Below, in pieces: positions 49,601-59,395 of a stretch of DNA of 64,000 nt. The DNA is from Hermetia illucens (taxonomy: Eukaryota > Arthropoda > Insecta > Diptera > Stratiomyidae). The stretch is taken from the NCBI RefSeq assembly GCF_905115235.1, contig NC_051850.1, positions 112,037,982 to 112,101,981 of the forward strand, written 5' to 3'. A model generated the notes under the pieces. It searched no databases. It was not told the origin of the DNA and saw only the letters and a program-made list of their open reading frames with translations. Position 1 is the stretch's first letter. Each line of letters begins with the position of its first letter. The position numbers were made by a program, and so were the translations under genes.

Positions 49601-51395
49601 TTTATCAATTTCGTCGGGATACCGAATTCTCTCATGGCCGTGTACAGTTTTACCCTGACTAATGTTATCATAGGCGTCAACTGTTGTCCATATTCCAACA
49701 GTTTTTCCATCGCTTGCCGCAGAGAGAAAAGATATAGATGGCCGAAGAAATGCTGGAAACAATGACATGTAGTGTTATCACGTTGCCCAATTCAATTTCC
49801 CACTCCGCGACCATTATCATTACTTCTAGACCTCCTACAATTACGGAGTGTTTTTCTAACAAAAATGGCCACCAATACTTTCAAGTATAATCAAGCTTGA
49901 TTTGATGGTCTGTAAGGTTGGATTTCGTTCAAAAATAATGAAAATCTATTTATCCGACCTTTCATATTGTAGGTAATGTTACCATAAACGGTGGCTGCTT
50001 ACTTGTAAAAACCTTTGGGATAAAAGAATAAAATATAAGGGAGGCTGAAATTGATAACCAGAGAGCATATTGGCCAGTAGATGTAAAGAGATAGGCAACA
50101 TCAATGTAGATGTAAAGAGATAGGCAAATGTCGGCAGAGGCTCATGATTGAGGGGAGTCTAAGAAATTTTGACAGAATGTGGTGCAAATATAATACAACA
50201 AGGCATTAACTTTTAGCAAATAAAATGATCCACAAGAGTACCGTGCGAAAAGCTTCAGATTTAATAAAAGCTGCAGTGGGTCAAAGGAAATATCGATCAC
50301 GACTAGGCGAAAGTAATTTTCGTAGATGAATTGTCGTTTTGGTAGTCCGCACCGGTGGAAAGTGTATGGTCTAAACAGGGTGAAGGATTCCTCTAAAGCG
50401 ACGTAAAATATCCGTAACTTAATGAAAATGTTGCGGTTTTAATGAATGTTTTGGGGAAAAGGGCGAAAAATGTGGCGGTGATTCTTTTCTACTCTCTTCT
50501 TCTGAATATGTGGAAAAATTAGTTGAAAATTACAATTGTAAATTTCGGTTAATTATCATTAATGGGTGAGCTTGGACTACATATTTATGTATGCCATATG
50601 GGAACTCTCATTATTTGTGTCTTCAAATTTGCTGCACCAACCCTTTTCAGATTGATGGAAACGGAGGCATGTATACTCGTGATAATTTGAAATAAATCTC
50701 TAAAATGTTCAAACGTTTTTTGGATTGGATAATTTTAAAAATAAGTTCTCGTTATTGTTAACGACATGAAGGCTATGCCTCATGTTAAATAAAGCTTGAA
50801 GGATGCAAGTTACTCGGTCCAAATCTTCGAACTAACAAGCAGTCTTTCATTCTCTTAAAAAAAATCACTTTCCCCCTCCACTCTGTGCCATGACTTTATG
50901 AGACGGCCTCATTATCGCCATTGTTTGGGAATTGGGCTCAAATAAATCAAGCTTAATTAGAGTAATGGTGGTATATTCTTTGATAAAATTCGGTGGTGTC
51001 TCATTATATCTCCATTTTGTTCTACTAAATAAGAGTTCTGAGTAGATTCCTTTGTTCTATTTAACAAAGAACGTGTGCTTGTGATACTTCTGACTTTTTA
51101 TTTATTATTCATGAATAATGTAATTATGTTATTTTTGATTTTCAGGGCTTTGCACCACCAGGCGGGTATCAACCTGTTCCACAGTATCCTCCTCCAGGAT
51201 CAGGGGGTCAGCCGGGTCCATTTCCTCCCCATGCAGGTGGAGGATCATATCCTCCCGGACCAGGAATGCAACAACCTGGACCAGGAATGCAACAACCTGG
51301 ACAATATCCGCCACCTGGACCATATGCACCTCCAGGATTTCAAGGGTCTCCTGGCCAACAGCCACCAATTGTTACTCAGCCTGGAGCTGGTCAAG
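40684..51395 (+). CDS. Annexin-like Pro/Gly-rich N-terminal tail, partial gene
   Basis: Two coding exons (40684-40833 and 51146-51395) are separated by a 10.3 kb intron, joined in phase 0 by GT-AG ends. They give 133 residues and an open donor with one extra base. The start MSMPMNNLNQGGYNPYAQPF has a good CACC context. The whole product is Pro, Gly, Gln and Tyr rich, with a doubled PGPGMQQ heptad near residues 86-99. Such low-complexity tails precede the four annexin repeats in ANXA7/ANXA11 and Drosophila AnxB11. Peflin-type EF-hand proteins have similar tails. No annexin repeat or EF-hand exon is visible in the remaining 12.6 kb, so the core would lie outside the window. The family call is an inference from composition; exon reality is well supported by the splice joins. 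Confidence 0.6.
40834..42575. other. Annexin-like intron 1, left part
   Basis: AT-rich intronic sequence. Frames up to 83 codons show no motif. Nothing else is recognised before repeat G. Confidence 0.35.
42576..42985 (-). repeat. Repeat family G, copy 1
   Basis: It runs from CTGTCTGTCTGTCATATCCG to AGTCATATGGGGTATCAAAT and AAAAATCTGAAAAAAT. It is the inverse of the order at 61590-61935 (GGTATC box, then A-rich block, then ACAGACAGACAG box). No coding capacity. Confidence 0.65.
43225..43445 (-). mobile_element. RTE-like LINE 3' fragment
   Basis: It reads AAGCGGGGTCGGCTCGTTGT and later CCACGATTGGTGCAACCTC and ATCCTCATTTCGGATGTGAT. These are the reverse complement of the 3' end of copy B (16900-17235). 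This is a short 5'-truncated copy. Confidence 0.75.
43446..44391. other. Annexin-like intron 1, unassigned
   Basis: Non-coding sequence. TGTCT/AGACA-type words around 43560-43680 resemble those at 2640-2720, but I could not establish a repeat boundary. Confidence 0.3.
44392..44575 (+). repeat. Repeat family I, copy 2
   Basis: It shares the ordered blocks of 38393-38575 (GCGCATATTCGACGTTCTTT, AAGAATTCCACCCATCTTTT, AAATCATCTAGGCATCATCG). It is diverged by several substitutions and small indels. Confidence 0.65.
44576..45013. other. Annexin-like intron 1, unassigned
   Basis: AT-rich non-coding sequence up to the mariner insertion. Nothing recognised. Confidence 0.3.
45016..46269 (-). mobile_element. 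Near-complete mariner transposon
   Basis: 1,254 bases bounded by inverted repeats that begin TTAGGTTGTT and share 24 of 26 positions, with a TA duplication on each side (45014-45015 and 46270-46271). The transposase is read on the minus strand from MEKNQERILFLYEFKLGHKA (46078), with a helix-turn-helix (SERTTRRWFEKFRSGD), a middle part (HLQQLGRVEKLDKWVPHALT) and SDEKWI (first Asp). The C-terminal 143 codons (45073-45504) hold LHDNARTH and YSPDFSPTDYHFF, whose aspartates are 34 residues apart, as in D,D34D mariners. A few frameshifts and stops (about three to four) separate the frames. The subfamily may be cecropia-like, but this is uncertain. It lies antisense in annexin-like intron 1. Confidence 0.93.
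46270..47105. other. Unassigned, with a coding-like GC-richer patch
   Basis: At 46480-46940 the minus strand has GC-richer, coding-like text (AFEGLGGFQKRNKAPGAPIY, then in another frame FVKAQFKADGYKTPPGVQNS). I recognise no family. It could be a worn retrocopy or transposon ORF. Confidence 0.3.
47107..47285 (+). mobile_element. LINE C 3' end with ATG-repeat tail
   Basis: It reads CAGACCCTGCCTGAGATGG through GATATCGAATTGGTGGACCT to GGTTGTTGCGCCGTTGATAA and then ATGATGATGATGATGAT. This is the cleanest view of the LINE C terminus in the window; the copy is strongly 5'-truncated. Confidence 0.85.
47286..47635. other. Annexin-like intron 1, unassigned
   Basis: AT-rich non-coding gap. Nothing recognised. 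Confidence 0.3.
47640..48070 (-). mobile_element. Ty1/Copia-type LTR retroelement RT fossil
   Basis: The minus strand shows parts of a Copia-type reverse transcriptase, including an LVAKGYTQ box near 47890 and a FLGINI box near 47740. LTRs and other parts are not visible. It is a short, old, broken fragment with several breaks. Confidence 0.6.
48071..48808. other. Annexin-like intron 1, unassigned
   Basis: AT-rich sequence with no motif-bearing frame. Part may be more of the Copia fossil. Confidence 0.3.
48809..48919 (-). mobile_element. Mariner 3' end fragment
   Basis: The minus strand reads WRKRIAAEGVI and then a stop-containing AT-rich end finishing TTTTGAACAACC. These are the usual last codons and terminal repeat style of insect mariners (RWRKCIAAEG, then a repeat starting AGGTTGTTC). 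LINE C copy 4 abuts it directly. Confidence 0.5.
48920..49727 (-). mobile_element. LINE family C, copy 4 (best-preserved RT frame)
   Basis: One uninterrupted frame of 245 codons (48973-49710) on the minus strand. In order it shows EKLLEYGQQL, YTAMREFGIPTKLIKLTSL, LTNVRGQIKAEGSLSRPFDI, NNGLRQRDALSCLL, KFTQLLAYADDVDIMERTTR (catalytic YADD), LGLHLNKGKTKYMVATSAP and FSYLGSKITTDSS. The 5' part of the element and the true 3' tail are absent. The DFKAAYDS block is disrupted near 49670. It is the youngest-looking C copy here but not complete. Confidence 0.88.
49728..51145. other. Annexin-like intron 1, right part
   Basis: AT-rich intron sequence ending in a T-rich tract and CAG acceptor at 51143-51145. 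No frame or repeat recognised. Confidence 0.4.
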
Positions 51396-52387
51396 GTGAG
51401 CGATATTCCATAAGGAAAACATTTGAAATATTTTTTTTATAGAAAAGGGTTCGGCTGACAATATTCTTTGCTTTTATTGAACGAATGACATTTTTACTAC
51501 ATATTTTTTTCTAAGAAAGAAATCGTTGATTTAGTATTATGTCATGAATATAAAATGTAAGACCTGCGTCACTCAATTTACTAATGGGAAAAATTACCCG
51601 TAGCAGCTAATGAGAAATCGATTATATTCAAAGTAATTCATAAAATGTGCTTTTATGATGATTTACCAGTATCAAATCTACACTCCGAAAGGCAGGCTAA
51701 AATAGAAATGATAATGGAATTGAAATGGTGATAATTGAAAGCGGGAAGAGGGTCTCCACTAAACTATCGATTTTAAATGTATCCACATTGACACTCATTC
51801 TAATTTTAACTAATACGCTAGAGGCAACAAATGGTGTATGCTTTTTCACATGTGATCACTTAAGCATAAGCAATTGAGTTAATAATAAACGCATAGTACG
51901 GAATTCTGCCGTTCAACAACATTTGCTGTTACTTCCATGACCTAATGTCGTCTAGACTACGAATTTTTATTTGATTGAGGGCGTGGGTATTTTTCATTTG
52001 AGACTAAGAAGCAGCGTTTGTTCCGTTTTGCTCGAATTTTATTATTGAAGTGTGACATCAATCTAACCTGGGTCAAATATTTTCACGCTGTGATTAGCAG
52101 CGAAAATTTTACCCATGAAATTCCAATCTTATCATTCACCGCGGTGTTTTAAATGGCGAAGAAAACGTTTAATAAAATCGAAAGAAAAGCAACGTTTATA
52201 TGGAAAGTAATGTTTCAACGTAACGATATTTAATCTATGCACTCTGCACTACTACTACTATTGTTACAGTTTCAGTTCGTTCATCCGCAAATGGGGAAAG
52301 TTCTTGCTTGTGTTCCAGGGCTGATATCATTCTATGGTTTGAAGTTTTTCACTTATACAAGAGGACTGAACATAATTTCATTTTCAC
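51396..52387. other. Probable annexin-like intron 2
   Basis: It starts with the GTGAGC donor of exon 51146-51395. AT-rich and non-coding. Confidence 0.4.
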
Positions 52388-53535
52388 TATCATCATCATA
52401 AACGGCGCAACGATCGGTATCCGGTTTAGGCCTGCTTCAGTAACGATGTAAAGGCACCCCAGTTTTGCGCCGAGGTCCACCAATTCGATATCCCTAAAAG
52501 CTGTCTGGCGTCCTGACCTGCGCCATCGCTACATCTCAGCCAGAGTCTGCCTCGTCTTCTTTTTCTACTAGATATTGCCCTTAAAGACTTTCCGGGCTGG
52601 ATCATCCTCATCGATACGGATTAAGTGACCCGTCCACCGTAATCCGTTGAGCCGGATTTTATCCACAACCAGACGGTGGTGGTATCGCTCATAGATTTCG
52701 TCGTTATGTAAGCTACGGAATACTTCGGAGGATTCTTCTCTCGAATGCGGCCATGAGTTCGCAATTTTTCTTGAAGGACCCAGGTTTCTGAGGAGAAATT
52801 TTCAACGGTCTCAACGTTGTAGCCTTTTATCTGTATTGTTTTCATTTGACCAGTGCGATTGGATGTTGTTGGTTGTTTGTTCTTTGGTCCTGACGTTGCC
52901 ACCATGTACTTCGTCTTGCCTTCATTAATGTGTAGCTCGAGATCTCGCGCCGCCTGCTTGATTTGGCTGAAGGTAGACTGTACATCTCAGATTGTTCTTC
53001 CCATAATCGTCAGCGTAGGCCAGTAGTTGGGTGGACTTGAAGAAGATAGTGCCTCTTGCATTGACATCTGCATTGCGAATCACTTTCTCCAAGGCCAGGT
53101 TAAAGAGGACGCATGATAAGGCATCCCCTTGTCTTAGACCGTTGTTGATGTTGAACGGTCTCGAGAGTGATCCTGCTGCTTTTATCTGGCCTTACAGATT
53201 GGTCAGGGTCAGTCTTATCAATTTCATCGGGATACAGAATTCTTTCATAGCGTGTACAATTTTACCCTGGTTATGCTGTCATAGGCGGCCTCGAAGTCGA
53301 TGAAAAGATAGTGCAACTGATGGCCATATTCCAGCAGTTTTTCCATCGCTTGCTGCAGAGAAAATCTAACCTGTTACTGATTTGCCTGGAGTGAAATCTC
53401 TTTGGTATGAGCCAATAATGTTCTGGGCGTATGGGACTATCCGGCCTAGCAAAATAGCGGAAAATATTTTCTAGATGGCACTCAGGAACATGATATCTCT
53501 ATAATTGCTGCACTGCGTGATATCCCCCTTTCTAT
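52388..53535 (-). mobile_element. LINE family C, copy 5
   Basis: The 3' tail CATCATCATC followed by TAAACGGCGCAACGATCGG lies at 52388. The C-terminal linker is near 52500-52620. An internal deletion joins the linker to FNVETVEN-type text near 52790, then RT text runs up to about 53530 (KLIR..L, EFCIP). It overlaps copies 1 and 4 in order. Many stops are present. Confidence 0.75.
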
Positions 53536-54595
53536 GTATGGGACACTAATGCCAGTCGTTTTCACTATGTTGTGGATTTTTCTAAAGGTGCAAGATAACT
53601 TCTTCCAAGCCTCTATGGGCAATTTGGGGGGAATGGGGAATTTATCAGGTTTTTTTATTACGTATGAAAGTTGGAAAACGCTTCGGACTAATTTGAGAGA
53701 AACTTTTCAATTTTTCATATTTTTTGGTTGGAAGTTTCTGAAAATATTTTCTGTCTTACTCCCTTACTTGCAACCAATATCAAAACTAATGTCTGCTTGA
53801 GAAAGCAGTCTGGATTGCTCAATTCTTCAATTAATCATTGTACAAGATGTCTCATGGTAGACATTTCTAAACTGATCTTTGTTAGCAGGATAGACCATAT
53901 TGAAATTTTCAATGTTGTAATGACCACGCTGCGGGATCGCCAACAGATCATCCCGAGTTGACTATTGCTAACCACGAAGGCAGAGCTGAATTTCATTACG
54001 GAAACTTGGCAATTTTGACCGTTCGGATCTGCTCTCGCACCTAACTGTAGCTTCGTTAGAGTGTCCATCAATACGTTCCAGTTGGGGAAGGTGGACAAGT
54101 TTTTTTTTGGCCCTTTAGTTCCTTAAACGTCATTTTATATAATCCACAAATCTTAAGCCTGGCGCATCAAGAATGGTTTCTAAGGGGAAAACCACAGGTT
54201 TTCAGAATCGATTTTTTTGCATACATCATTAGTTTAGCTATTCTAGAATACGCTGCAGAAAATTCGTGTTCCTTTAGCTTTTATGAGCATGGCACCGAGC
54301 GATTATAGGGTACAGGCTCAGGGATTTGGGATGATCTCATATTTTAAAGGGTGATTTTTTATGCATAATTAGTGAAAAAAATGATAAAAATTGAAATACT
54401 TTTTTTTTTTAAATTTTAATCTAAGATTTTGACATTACATTTTCAAGATATTCTACTTTCAAGAAGTTCATGCCTTGTTGTATTTAGGGATACGTGCACT
54501 CCAAGTTCCAAGGATAGGATAAGGAGTGCACTCTATGTTCCGATTCGTCCTAATTTCATCGGGATATTTTCAAAAGTAACTTGGTGATTAGTCTT
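53536..54595. other. Intronic, unassigned
   Basis: AT-rich. Opposing frames of 77-88 codons at 53534-54098 carry no motif I recognise. Confidence 0.3.
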
Positions 54596-55080
54596 GTAAT
54601 CTGTCTTGTAATGCATCTATACAAAATCTAGGCCTCGAAATACACCCCTTTCCAATATCTGCGCAAATAAAGTTAATAATAGTATATTATCATGTTTTAG
54701 AAATTTACCCGAAACACCATTCATTTTCTGTTGAATCCAAGGGGGCTCCCCATCCATGCGAAACAAAACGCAATTTTTTTTTCCAGAGAATATGACCATG
54801 TGGGGTATCAAATGAAAGGACTCAGTTAGTAGTAGTAGTTTTTGAAAGTGCTCCTATTTTTGATCCTGGGTAAAACGTAGCGGAGTGAGGGCTCAAAATA
54901 TGTACCCCTAAATGTGTAACAGGTTTCATTGTGAGAACCTATCCAACCAAAAAATCTGAAAAAATGGTGGTCTTATACAAAATCTAGGAACCAAGTATAT
55001 TTCATTCCGATATCTGCTCAAATAAAGCTAATAGTATATTATCATATTTTCTAAATTTACCCGAAAACCCCGTTAAGTTC
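54596..55080 (-). repeat. Repeat family G, copy 2 (with internal duplication)
   Basis: It has ATGACCATGTGGGGTATCAA then ATGAAAGGACTC, as in copy 1. The block CAAAATCTAGG...AATATCTGC...AATAGTATATTATCAT occurs twice (near 54625 and 54975). Confidence 0.6.
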
Positions 55081-55965
55081 ATTCTAGAAGTACACAATTT
55101 GGTAACATTATAAGTAATAAGATATTACACGATTTTTGGAATGTTTGGAGGAAATGCTGCTATTATTAGCGAAGATATAGAAGGTCATAGTTTTGTATTT
55201 CACGGGAATTTTTCGCAATCTAAGACGCGTATGACGTCGTCATCACATAAAGTGAACTTATATGAACATAGCGGAATATATAAATATATCAAGAAATATT
55301 TTGAATTTTTAAATTTGAACCACTGGAAAAATATGCATAGGAAATTTCTCACAGAAGATGAATAAAAAACCTTTACATTCGAGGGGTCCAGCTCCGGTAT
55401 TCCGACTTGTTCGAATCTTTTAAGATCCTTTTTGTGCGAAATCTAAACAAGTAAATCAACTTCAAAAATGAAATAAATAAAAGACTTCGAATTATCCACG
55501 ATTTTTTAACATGATTATCATAGGAAATGCAAGGGACCTGTTGTTGTATTTTGTGTCACACTCATGTATGTAACTACTAATATTGTTGGGACATTATTTT
55601 AGAAAAGAGGAGGTTGTAAAGCGCATTTCTAAGCATGAGATAATACAATGTATGCAATTGCAACTGTAGAGCAACAATGCATGGAATTGAAAAGGTATTG
55701 AGTCACATCGGGAGAATTTTCGCGCCGAGAAGGAAACGTACCTGGTGTTGTTGTCCTACTGTTTTGTAACGAATTAAAACACAGCATATTAGAAAATATT
55801 TCTTCTTCATGTAGCCAATAAATACCAATCTATTTCCTCTTGCTTGAGGGTTGCATATATATGTCATAAGTTTTATACTCTGCATGGTTTACCGAATCCT
55901 GATTTTATTTTTGCGAAGCACAGGGCTGAGTATACTTAAAACTCAGAGATTTTGACAACACCCTC
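55081..55965. other. Intronic, unassigned
   Basis: AT-rich. A 74-codon plus-strand frame (55141-55365) has no recognisable domain. Confidence 0.3.
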
Positions 55966-56620
55966 TTCACAGAGGCAGGCTCTTTTTGAATAGGGGGCCG
56001 GGTGTCCATAAAATTTTGCTACCCACAATACTCTTCGTATGCACTGGAAGTGAACCTGCTTTTGAATCGACTTTTATGCGAACTGCAAATTAGGTTGCTT
56101 CGAACTGCCAGTTTCCGCAGTGGGTCGTGTCACTTTATATCCAACTTAGTGGGTTATTTTCTACTTTTTATAATGTGATAGATTGCATTCACCGAAAATG
56201 CTACTTTGTTTCTGATTTTACGGAAATTTTGGCCGTTTTCACGAAAGGACGACATATAAAATGATTATCAAACCTTTATAACCGAACCATCCAGGTTCTG
56301 CTATTCCGACTTGTTTCACATACGGTTCAATAATGTGTATAAATAAAAAATAAAAACAGATCTGAATACCGGAAACCAAACTTTCATTTGCTATCCCACA
56401 TAACCATATTTTGTGAAAAAAAGGCTCCCTCCTTTTGTATATATGGGAAGCCGCCCTTAAACCCAACACAAAATGATGCCACTTGTTGTAAGTGTAGCGG
56501 TTCAGAGACTACATATTCTCACCAAATTTCGTGACAATTCGTTTAGCCGTTTCCGAGTAAATCTCGTGTGACAGATGGACAGACAGACATTGCATCAATT
56601 TTAATAATTGAAAGCACAGT
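55966..56620 (+). repeat. Repeat family G, copy 3
   Basis: It has TTGCTATCCCACATAACCAT, AAAAAAAGGCTCCCTCCTTT, then CAAATTTCGTGACAATTCGT and TGTGACAGATGGACAGACAG, in the order of copy 4. Confidence 0.6.
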
Positions 56621-57424
56621 TGTTGAGATAGGCTCCCTTTTGTAGAAAAAAAGTTTCTTTTGTGTCGACAAACAATTTTTTGAATGATAACTTAGGCCAG
56701 CTGTTTCAAGTTATAGTATCCCATCGAAGTGTTATATCTGCAAAGGGGAAAATGTGGTGAAAGTCCGCGAAAGGCGTGTAAGTTTTGCGCGTAAAGTGCT
56801 TTATGCTAGATCCACATGTTTGCCAAACCTCAACAAGCTATCCAAAATTCAAACGTATGAATAGAGTGTTTAGCTTGGTTTGTATAGGTTTGTAAGCACT
56901 TGCCATCGATCCAATCAAATGTAGTTTTTTGAAAAATTAAAAAAAAAAGATTTGTGTGGGTAAATAACTCCTTTTTCCGGAACCACGCACTCTAAATACA
57001 CAAAATTTTCAGAATGTATTGTGCAGACTTAAATACAGTGGATTCTCAAGGCATTCGGCTTACTTTCAGATTATATGAGAAAGCCCGTTTTTTTTTATTA
57101 ATTTTTATGTTAAAAAGTAAATAAAATAAAATAAGGCAATTATTTTGATCATAGCTTCCTTATTATTTATCTCACCGACTTCTATCGTACCTCATTTTAA
57201 AAGTCTTCTGAAACCCTTCAAAAAAACATTAGTTCAATTTTCATGAAAAGGTTACTGGTTTTGCATTATTTGACGTTAAAGTATTCATTGTTGTTTTAAA
57301 CCATTCCCACTTTACGTTTGACGTGCCATTACTCAGTCCATATTCCACCGAGAAGAAATGAAAAAGGTTTATTTCTTTTTGTTATTAAATGTGCTTTATT
57401 TCTGCTTAGTAACATTTCTACATC
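56621..57424. other. Intronic, unassigned
   Basis: AT-rich with short homopolymers. Nothing recognised. Confidence 0.3.
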
Positions 57425-57485
57425 AGATGCATGGTTTCCGAAATATCGGTATTTGCAAGAGCAATAAATATCACTAGCGTCACTC
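57425..57485 (+). repeat. Repeat family F, copy 3 (partial)
   Basis: TTTCCGAAATATCGGTATTT, GCAAGAGCAATAAATATCAC and TAGCG match copies 1 and 2. The left stem is degraded. Confidence 0.6.
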
Positions 57486-58734
57486 ACTCAAGCTTTCAAG
57501 GTTGAAAGCTTGGGTAACTGGACTAACGGAAATAATGAGTTCGAAAAGTGACTTGGAAACTTGTTGAAGTGTTTTTTAGGAACAGAAGTTATATGAAGAT
57601 GGGTTTATGACTATCTTCATATGATCACGATTACATCTATGAAATACCATTCTTTGTGCATCCCGTCTTTAAATTACTGATATTTATCTACAAAGTACCT
57701 TTTGATCTCTGTATGTAATTGTATTTTCTGAGAAATTGCCTAATAATAAATTCACAAATATGTAGTAGCGTCAATAATAATTCCCGTTCATAATAAATCA
57801 ATGCAATCTAAAAATGTTCCTTTGAAATTGAAGAAAATTCAAATCGTCTGTTTCAGAACGTAAATAAACGGAGACAACTCTATCTAATAGTTATCAACGC
57901 TCAAAAGTTATTTAATAAACAAACTTGATAGAATAAAAATCAAAACTCTAATCTGATCATATTGGAGTTCAGTGGTCTAGTGTAGCTTTGTTTGTAATTT
58001 TTTTTTTACGATTGACTCAAAACGTCATACATACATATATATGTATGAATCATCAACCAACGCATGCTTTTTTGTGAATGATAGACTAAATGACAATTCT
58101 ACGAATTCTCAACTTTCTTATCGCAATAAAACATTAAGTCTATGGGAAAGTAGAAGTTATACATGTAAGTTTGAATATATTATCACAACGATTATGTCCC
58201 TAAGACTTGTGAGAATTTTTCATTTGTATGCATGTCTACTAATTGGATTTTTTTGGGATTGGCGATAAGATTGTATTGTTTATATCGGTACAATGAAGTA
58301 AGGGTCATCAACGACCTGATAAGTTGAAAGAACGATATTAGTTCGTACGTGCATACGTGTGCATATTTCGTGGGCCCTTATTATTCAATAATCAAACAAC
58401 ACTGTGTTAACTGAAAGATTTGAAAGTAATTATTGAAATGCCTATTTATAATTACCTTCATTGCAGGTATTAATCCGAAGTAAATGTAGATATGAGCTAT
58501 TGTAATTATGTTAATAATATAAGGCTTGGCACTAAACTTTCTAATGGCTTGTATTGTTTCTTGATGTCCAGGAATATTTGTTTTGTTTTGTCACAATTCC
58601 GGTCTACTTCTCCGGAGATTTTTTTAAAGAAACTATTCAACGCATTTTGAATGACTTAGTGAGTCAATGAGGTAAGACAATACGGCAATATTCACAGTCA
58701 ACAAAAAGTGCAATCTTATAACTTCTACTGGTGC
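57486..58734. other. Intronic, unassigned
   Basis: AT-rich sequence, including a short TATATATG run near 58030. Frames such as 58041-58268 have no motif. Confidence 0.3.
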
Positions 58735-59395
58735 CTCGTTTATGATGGTACGAATTTTAATAGTGGATAGTTACACTTGTTTGAGGAAAATTAATAATAA
58801 TAATAATCGTTGGCGCAACAATCCATGTTGGATCAGGGCCTTGAAGTGTGTTAGAGCACTTTATTTAAGACCGTAACGGTACACTAGGAGGCAATGTGGT
58901 CAGCATTGCGCTCGCCCAAGATTATTACCCTGATTTGACTCAGGTACTCATTCACAGCTGAGTCGACTGGTGTCCGATGCCAAATCACGATACAAATCCC
59001 ACTGCCATCAGCGAGATTTGAACCGCGACCTTCTGTACGACAGCCTTGCGCTCTAACCACTCAGCTATCCGGACACAGGAGGAAAATTGGTCCAAGGAAT
59101 AGGTACTATATCTTTTACCCTTATGGAGTTATAGCTTTTTTCGTAAAGAGTATCAAAAAGCTTAACTTTCCCAAAAAAAGCAACTTCCCACTCCCTCAAT
59201 CAGTGAATCCCAGATTTGATACCATTTTCGCAAACTTATATAGTTAATATATTTTTATAAATGGATATTTTTTCAATTGCAAACGACATCATCACTTCGA
59301 AGATATAACTGCTTATATTTTAAAGAAATTTCAAAATCGATTTTTTATCTTAATTTCAAGATGCATTAGTGTAAAGGTACTTTAAACTTACAAAT
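58735..59395 (+). repeat. Repeat family H, copy 2, split by a SINE
   Basis: It matches the reverse complement of 30645-31016 on both sides of the SINE: CCTCGTTTATGATGGTACGA to GAGGAAAATT on the left, then ATTGGTCCAAGG through TTCGAAGATATAACTGCT to TACTTTAAACTTAC on the right. Confidence 0.8.
58793..59078 (-). mobile_element. Full-length tRNA-derived SINE with target duplication
   Basis: 286 bases on the minus strand. The head TCCGGATAGCTGAGTGGTTA holds a box A, and GCGGTTCAAATCTC about 35 bases later holds a box B, so it carries an RNA polymerase III promoter of tRNA type. The body then ends GGATTGTTGCGCCAACG plus ATT repeats. The flanks carry GAGGAAAATT at 58783-58792 and again at 59079-59088. 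It codes for no protein and would need LINE proteins in trans. Confidence 0.92.

Noticed and set aside
51129-51368. Minus-strand Val/Gln-rich frame
   Set aside because: Antisense of the Pro/Gly-rich exon; low-complexity DNA is open on both strands.
59005-59078. tRNA gene
   Set aside because: Boxes A and B are present, but the sequence continues into a SINE body with a tail and target duplication, and no proper cloverleaf with CCA-side acceptor stem is evident.
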